Under the pieces are notes generated by a model. That model searched no databases, was not told the origin of the DNA, and saw nothing but the letters and a program-made list of their open reading frames with translations. From Limnoperna fortunei (taxonomy: Eukaryota > Mollusca > Bivalvia > Mytilida > Modiolidae): 64,000 nucleotides of DNA. Below are positions 21,301 through 30,300 of this stretch, one piece after another. The stretch is taken from positions 45,387,070 through 45,451,069 of the forward strand of contig OX104114.1 in assembly GCA_944474755.1 (NCBI GenBank), given 5' to 3'. The position numbers were made by a program, and so were the translations under genes. Positions within the stretch are counted from its first letter, which is position 1. Each line of letters begins with the position of its first letter.

Positions 21301-24300
21301 AGAATCAAGTTGATTCAAATGGTGTTTTAAACTTTTCAAAAAGTCAAGTTTTTCTTTGGGACAGGTGGGGGAATAGACATTCAACAAATAAACAGTTTCC
21401 TCCTGTAATTTGATAGTAGCATGTAAAATGCGACCGGGTAATATAACTTTATGATCTAGAATAGTATATTCTAAATTATTTGAAAAACATATCGCCAATC
21501 CAGCAGAAATAGTTGAGAGATGAGAGAACACTATTTCTCCTCTCCATATCATTTTCCATATACCTTCATCAGAAGGAATGGTATGTGTATCTTGAAGAAA
21601 AACTATGTCTGCATTCAATTTAGATTTTAAAGAATCTAATATAAAATATCTTTTAAAAGAATCTCGACAACCTTGAGTATTCAGTGAAACTAACGAAAAA
21701 CCAGACATTACAATTGTAATTGTAATGAAGAAAATGAGCAAAAATGCATAATTAAGTGGGCAATACATATTGACTTAGATATATTTTATCTCTAGGCATG
21801 AGTTTTCAAATACGATTTTAATTTCTTTATCAATTTATTTAGTCGGGCCTTCAACTGAGAAGACGACTCAGGGTTTCTTCGGCGATCAATGAAGTCTTGA
21901 CACAGTTGCCTGAGGTTGGTGGTATATTCTAAACACTTCTCAACAGGCTTTTTGTTGCTTTTCAGTTCGGAAAGAAGTCTGTCCAGCTCTTCGGTGGATA
22001 ATTTTTGTTCAGTATCCACGACGACTTGGGATACGTTTTGTTCGGATAAATCAGAGGATATAGACTCAATGTCTATATCCTCTTCTTCATCGGTATTTAG
22101 AATAGAGTGGGATGGAGGAGGCAAATCCCATATACTTATGTCATCTTTAGTAGATACATCGGGAATTTTAGTGGTTGTGGGGGTTTTAATACAGATAATG
22201 GAATCATTATCGGCAGCTTTGCGTTTAACTGCAGATTTCACTGGCAATGGATCAGTATCCACTTTTTCAGTAGGGGTGTGAACATTAACAATGACATTAG
22301 AAACAGTTAAATTCGCAGATTTTCGCTCAACAGTAACATTAGTGGAGGTGTTGGAAACAGAAGTATTCACATTGGCTGGGCTTTCATTGACTTCAGAGTC
22401 TAAGATAATAGACTGCTCCGCTGTCCCCGTTGGGGGAACAGGTTCAGCCGTGAATGGAACATTTGTACCTGATTCTGACTTGTTATTTTGTGGTCGATTT
22501 TGTGGACATCGATTTTGAATATGACCAGTCTGTTTGCACTTAAAACAGACAACATCGTCATTCACAAATATTCTGTAGCTTTGCCTTTGATAATACATAT
22601 CAAAGGACTCCGGTAATGTAACATTGGGATGAAGAATAAGGGACACTTGTCGTCTAAATGACTTGACGTGTTTTAGTGCTGGGATTTTAATACCGAGTGC
22701 AATGGGTTTTATGTCGGAAATTATGCGTCCATAACGCATCAACTCATCCTCGAGTAAATCATTAGGAATAAAAGGGGGACAATTAGACAAAGTAACTTTT
22801 TTCGGGATTTTTACCAAACACTGAACTTCAACAAACTCATCCCCAATACTTAAACCATTGGAACACAACTCTTCAACATCATCTAGATTAGATAAAAACA
22901 CTACAACCCCAGACCTCATACGAGAGGCGGCCACTATATTTTCTGGCTTGACAATATCGGCGATAGCAACAACATACTGCTCGATTGAGACAGACGGTAT
23001 GTTTGTTAGTCTCACACCGTGTTTTCTTGAGACAAAGCCAAAAGGCTTATGTCCAAATGACGGCATCTCATCATCTTTACTTTTCGATCTTGAAGTTTCT
23101 TGAAAAATACTTTCACTATTTGCACTTGACAAACTTTTTGATCTCGAACTTTCTCGGCTTAATACTGTATTATTACTAACATTAGCCTTAGGCAAAGATT
23201 TTCCAACTACCATTGACGGTATTGTCCTTTTAATTAAATTAAGGTCCCTATTGTCCTCATCGTTAAACACTGTATTGCTCGAGGCAACATTTGACGACAA
23301 CTGAGTAGTTTTACCGTTCACTACTACACTAGAAAACGAAGGCGACGCCATCTTTGAACAAAAAATAAACCAGTAAACAAAAATACAATCCACCAAAAAT
23401 CTCGGCAATCCGAGATATAAATACGAAAAACACCCCACAAAATGAAAGAGCTTCTTCTTCTGAACACAACAATACAAATATTTACGAACCACAATACAAA
23501 ATAACCAATAAATAAATGCTTTGAGCGGAGCTCCGAAAAACACGTCCTATCCCTTCAAGAAGAAGAAGAATAATAATAATAATAATAATAATAATAAGAA
23601 GAAACGGTGCAAAAACAATAAATCCCCGACACTTCGTGGTCGGGGATTTAATTAGATAAGAAAACAACAATTTTCAAGAACATTTTCAAATTTGGATATA
23701 AATTCCAAAAATTTATTGATGTACATGTTTTTTATTCCCTAGAATTATATGATGCCCATATATGCTTACGCAATTTTTATTCCAGAATTAATTTATTTAA
23801 ATCTATGCAGACATAATTTGTATTTCCAATCATTTTACGATATACATGTGTTTTCGATAAAACAAAATTCCCCTAGCAATACAACTTTAGCTAGGCTTTG
23901 CCAGGAAAAACAAGTGTGGACTGTGAACTAATGCTCGCCAAAATTATGGTACTATAGGATAAAGCAATATACAAAAAATATCAGGCTTCTGCATCATATA
24001 GTTGCTTAGAAAACTGCAATTTAAATTTCTGTTACAGATGGATGAACCAACGAACCAATGGACAAGGGTGAAACAGCATAGCCCCCTTTTTAAGAGGGGT
24101 ATAAGTATCTTGTGGGATTAAAACACTATAGTTTTTTATCTATGATGTGGATTAAAAATTAGTTAGTTGGATAAAATGGTATCCATCTCTGTGGACCCGG
24201 CTGACCCCCCTCCCCCTTTTGAGGTCAAAGTTCAAGGTCAACCATGGTAAACAACACATCGCCTTGATATTATCTACCGACATACTCAATATCAAAACCC

Positions 24301-27300
24301 TACCTCAAAAAACAAAAAAGTTATGGGTCGGACACGATTTTGGATGGAAGCACGGACGAACTTACAGACAGACTGATCACTGCTACATAGTGACGGGGCA
24401 CCTAATTACTGAAGTAATCATGTAGAAACATCCTCACTGCACTTGCCTCTGTCTATTTTTAGTAACTATGACCTGTTCATGGTTACTATGATCTAAAAAT
24501 GAACTATCCATCTCTGTGAGCCCCACAGACATTCAGGTCAAAGTGATCAACCATGTTTGCAACACATCGTCTTGATATTATCTACCCAAATACCAAATAT
24601 CAAAAGCCTACCTCAAAAGATATCAAGTTATAGCCCGGACATGATTAGTTTTGGACGGACAGACAGATGGAGTGATCACTATAGGGTATCAGCCACTTAG
24701 TGGCAGGGCCCTTATAAGAAGGAATCTTCAACCCATTATATAGAATCACATATTTAATTTTAGTTTCAATCCTATATAATGGATTTTATTTAGAATTGGA
24801 AATCCAAGACAACTCAGAGATGGACTAGATGCTATGTACCCCCTTCAACTGCAAAGGCTAGTTTGGGGGAGTGTTATGGTGGAATTGTCTCATATTGTCT
24901 ACTACTGCTGTTCTATCCTACCCCGCCTAATTTTTTTGACAAGTCCTTACTTCAATCTGATTTCAGAATTCTTGACAGCATTGAACTTATACACTTCCTC
25001 CATCTTTTTGACTTTGATAACTGATCGATACTGCCGGCAATAAAATAAAAAATATAATTGTAATTTGGGTTAGTTTAAGTTGATCACATTTTAAGGTAAA
25101 TCTTCGTATAAAAGGACTATACATAAAGAAGTCCCCCCCACACACACACATTTAAAAATGCACTTTCAGTAATTTATGCTATATCAAAGCATCCATTTTT
25201 TATAGCGAAAGGAATTGGAGAAATAGTAAAACCTTTAGGCCTTCGGCAGAAAAACTGGCACTGCTTGCCAATAATGGCTAGAGAAAAGCACCCTGTCAAC
25301 AGCATGGCTATAATTTGCAATCTCGGTTTTTAGCATGCCTCAATTAGTTATTGATATGATGGTTTCATATTGATTTAACTAGTAATATGTTCAAGTAAAG
25401 CCAGTGAATGAAAATTGGCCAACTCAAATCTAAATGGTCTTATTCAAAGCTGAACGGCTGTGCAGGAAAAGTAAATGTACAATGAAAAAAAAATCGATCA
25501 AAGATTAAAATGGATGGATTTTGTTATGTTATGGGAGACAGTCATTTACTAGTCATCAGCAATCTTTATACCAAATACTGACATCCTACCATGTGTAGTT
25601 ACAGAGGAACTGCCGTAACCCAAAAACTTTAACGTAGTCGCTGAACCGTGAAATTGAGGTCAAGGTCAGGTGACAGGTGACTGACTGGCAAGTACTCATC
25701 ATAAGCTACCTCTGGACCAAATTTGATAGACCTAGGGCTTGGGCTTACAAATATATATAGCAAGATGTCCAAGTGTTTACGCTGCAACCGCCGCCGCCGC
25801 CAGATTCCCATACATATGTCTCAGGCGAGACAAAAATACAAATTTAGTTTGGAAGATCCACAACAGAGACAGAGAAAAAAATTTTTTTGTCAAAAAGCAT
25901 ATCTCAAATAACAAAAGAAGCATAACTGTATGCATTCCAAAAATCTAAAAAAGAATAAATTGTATTGAAAAAATGTTTACTTCCAGCAACAAAACATTAT
26001 ACAAGAAAATTCTGATTTGGTCAGGGGTCAAGTTTTGAAGGTCGTTCGATGAAAACTGAGATAGATCAGTGTCTGCTGATTTATTCCATCTATCACAAAG
26101 TTCTTGACAGGGTACTGCCAGACTTTCATCATATCTATTAAAAAAATATATCATTTTACAGTTTAAATCATAATCTGAATATCATCAAAATCATGTATTG
26201 TCCAAACCCTTTCTTGGACTAAAAAATCTTGGAATAATGCTTATATTATGTATATGCATGTACAAGTTTTTACAAAAAGACCAGCGTGAAGAATTTTAAC
26301 AAGTTTTACTCTCTTGAAATAGCATCTGTGTTTATAAATAATTATAGTTATTTCTGGAGCCACAATAAATAAAGTAATAAACAGGGCATTGTCATATTGT
26401 TTATTCAAGCTGGAAGTTATACTCAACATAAAATAAAGAATAAAGAGCAAACATTTTTTGAATCCTTTAATGATTGCAATCAAAACATCAATCTTCAATG
26501 ACTATACTGTAGGTACTAATTCTGGCTATTAACGACGCCATTTGCATCTGTTAATTTTTTTACTCGTTTTAATTTTTAATCATCCCATATTATTATTATG
26601 AAATAAGTCAAAACGATTTTAATAAAAATTTATTTATTTTATTTTGTTTTAATGCAACTTTTAGCAACTTTTCAGCTATATCATGGCATCAGGTTTTTAT
26701 TGGGGAGGAAGACTGAGTAGACGGTTACCCGGTGAAAACCCCGGACCTTCGGTAGGAAAACTGGCAATCCTTGCCAATTATGATTGGAGTTGAGTACACC
26801 TTGCTTGAAGTGAGATTCAAACCCCCAACCTCAGTGTTGACAGACCATGTGATCAATAGAAGATGAATAATACAATTTAAGTTTGTATCATATTATATAT
26901 ATGGAAGTTTATAAAGTAATCATTGTTTTAATAGTACATTAATAACCAAAATTAACAATCTGGCACCAGTGACCACAATCAATGGGTAGAAAAAACTCTT
27001 CAGATGAAGTTATTATGTAATATTAGTACCCTTCATACTCAAATAAGATTAAGAGAAAAAGACTTTCCGTGATAAAATTAGCCTATTTAAAGAAACCCAT
27101 ACATTTCTGATTTGACTGGTGCTATCTGGGAAATTTTTCTTCCATTAAACATTTTTAATACAACTGTCACATAACAATCAATAAAAGTAAGGAAATATGA
27201 ATCAAGATAAAAATCAAACTAAAGTCATCTTGGTTTGAGTCAAAGTGAATAAGTTTTTACTTACAGTAATCAATTGTGTATAATACTGACTTTTTTTGCT

Positions 27301-30300
27301 TAAAAGACCATCTGATCAGCCTGGATGGGTATTATACACAGACAGTCAGTTAGGTTAGTGAAATGAATTCATTTTTGTTTGCTTGAATGAGGTTTAAAGC
27401 CACTTGCAGCAATTCTTAACCTATATTATGAGGTCTAGGTTTTATTGGGGGAGGAAACTGAAGTAACCAGGGAAAACTTTTGACCTTTTAGGTACAGGTA
27501 AGAAAACTGGCAATCCTTGTCAATTAAGATTGAAATCAAGCACATCCTGCCTGCAGTTAGGCTAAAATAATTGCTGACAGTAGTAAAAAATCTCATTAAA
27601 AATCAGACAATAAATCTATTTTTCTGAATTTCCGTAAGTATATTTTGATCATAATTGTAGTCAACGTTGAGTTTTATCCAAACTAGCTTATCAGCATGAA
27701 AATTCTGACGTTTCGATAAGGTAAAATAAGGATTTAAACTCAAATGCAGGTAATATTTGTTCAAGAATCAAGACCAGATTTATTATCATTAATATCTTAT
27801 TCACTTGATAGCCCCATTGAGTCAGGAGAAATTGTGAAAGCTTGCTCAAAGCTTAAAGCTCAAACCTCAAAGCTTTTAAAGTCTGGGAAATATCCTAAAT
27901 CATGGGCTCAAGGTTTTATCTTACCCATCTACACATCAGGTGACTCTTATAATCCATCCAATTACAGAGGTATTGAGAACTAGTTGTCTGTTAAAACTAT
28001 TTAATAAGGTTCCAGTCTAGAAAAATCCATAAACTTAAACAACTTTTACATGAAGAACAGACCCGTTTCAAGCCTGGTAGTAGGACGTCGGACCACATTT
28101 ATAAGATTAGAACCATTATTAGATATAATAAATATGTTAACAAATCTGAGAAAGTTTATGCAAGTTTCATAGACCTCCGGAAGGCGTTTGATTCTATCAT
28201 ACACTCAGCGTTATTTTTCAAATTACATACTGCTGCAGTAGGAGGTAAATTGTTAGCCCTACTCAGATCTGTGTATACCAATATAAATTTATGAGTGAAA
28301 ATTGTTAACTCAAACCAAACCTTAGCTACACTTTTCAACCTATGATAGGGGCTTTTCAAGGTGATAACTTTAGCCCAAACTTTTTTAATTTGTATATTAA
28401 TAACATAGTAGATATGTTTAATGTTTCATGTGATCCTGCTGTACTTGGTAAGAAGCATATAAGTTGCCTTATGTTCGCAGATGATTTGGTTCTGTTATCT
28501 AGATCCTCCGAGGGCCTCCATAATTGTCTTGATATTACATATGAATATTGTAAAATCCTGGGGTCTTGATATTAACTACTCAATGTCAAAAGATATTGTG
28601 TTTCAATAAGGGCAGTAAACTTACTCTCAACAAATTCTATATTAATAGAATTGAAATAGAAACTGTCAAAAATTATAATACATTGAGAGTTCTCTTAAGC
28701 TCAAATGGGAGTTTTACCCAAGCCCTTGATGACCTCAAAAAAAGGGACTGAAGACCTTCTACAAGATCAGGAATATATTCAAAATTTTTCCCTGTGACGT
28801 TCCGAATCTTCTGTATATAATAGATCACACAGTGAAACCTTTGGTATTATATGCTTCTGAAATAGTTAATGTTGTCAACAAGAAATGGTGTAAACCTAGT
28901 AATGATGTTAAATTTAATGAAGAATTAACTTGCACCGCCACAGCCCTATAGAATTAGTAAATATCTCTTTATGTAAATATATTTCGGGGGTCAATAAAAG
29001 AACCTCTAACCTTGTTGTTTATGGGGATTTGGGGAGATACCCTCTTTACAATGATTCTATTATTAGCATGATTAAATATTTGGTGCAGCTGTATAAGATA
29101 GAACATAATGACCCACTTCTGGATGAAGCACTTGAGGAGAACAAATCTATGTTTTCAAATAACAACTCTTGCTGGCTTAGATTTATTCACAATATTCTCA
29201 CATATCCAAACATTCGTATTTTAACTATTAAACTCATCAGAGATAAGCTCAGGTCATACATTTTGTATTTTGAAAAATACTGGAAGAATGGTCTTGGTAA
29301 AAGTGAAAAACTAAGAACCTACAGAAAATTCAAGTTCATTTTTTCAATATGAAAAATATTTAACTATTGTAAAGTGTTTTGTAAACAGAAGAAGCCTTAC
29401 ACTTTTTCATACCAGCAACCATAATTTACATATAGAAACTGGTAGATATACCAAACCAATAACGCCAGTAGAAAACCACATATGTAAAAAATGTTTAAAA
29501 AAATTTCATTGGAGACGAGTTGCACTTTTTAATGGTTTGTGATAAATTTGCTTCTCCTAGGAATGAATTTCTTAACAAAGTACTTAACAAACAAGTTCTT
29601 TTTTGATAACAAACAAGAGTTGTCTCTCTTTTAGTGTTACTTATAATTATCTCAACAGTATAATGTCACAATCAACATATTAACATAATTTGTATATACT
29701 TTCATCACATTTTCTCTTTATTGTACTTTCTCATTGTATTGTCTTTTGCATTTGTATGTTCCAAGTGGAGCTTTCTTTAATTAATAAAATCTTTGAATCT
29801 TTTAATCTTATTCAGCATCAAACTTACTTAGGCTTCCATGGAGGCATTCCTACCTCATAGAACCAAGCATTCCAATCAACCGTATTCAGTTTATCTGCCT
29901 AAAATTATTAATTACTTTTTTTACATTATCAGTTACATAAATGGTATAGCACAAACATGAAATATAAACATTTACACAAACTGATAAGAGTACATGTATG
30001 ATGAGCTATTTGTATATATTCAAGTATCCCGTAAGTAATATAACAATGGGAATTTTGATATATATGCAGAGAGAGAAAGAGAGAGAGAGAGTGAAATAGA
30101 TATAAAAGGAGAGATTTAAATGAAGAAAAATAACAGACATGCAGGTGTCAAGACACTAAAGGGGACCAATCAGATTTAGAACATATAAGAAAATAGTACT
30201 TACAAACAAACAAGTCCTGTTTATCTTAGTGTATATTAAAAACTACTAACTGGATTTTAATGAATAAAAGTTTTTCTGAAAGGTGAATATATTGGAGAAT

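Larger units (their letters stand above)
17134..23557 (-). mobile_element. LINE copy 3, full length with both ORFs open
   Basis: About 6.42 kb, minus strand, in the sense orientation within an LTA4H-like intron. It starts with the same GAAGGGATAGGACGTG 5' end as copy 1 and ends with the same AATAAAGGGTATTGAAAATTC 3' end. GAA runs border both ends (11 units at the 3' end, 4 units then TAA units at the 5' end). ORF1 and ORF2 are uninterrupted. Of the three copies this is the only one that looks potentially competent. Confidence 0.94.

Noticed and set aside
23352..23543. Upstream in-frame extension of LINE copy 3 ORF1 beginning MFFGAPLKAF
   Set aside because: The same stretch is out of frame with ORF1 in copy 1, so it is more likely 5' UTR.
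24050..24120. CCCCCTTTTTAAGAGGGG hairpin as a terminator
   Set aside because: Short, isolated and in intronic DNA; bacterial-type terminators do not apply here.
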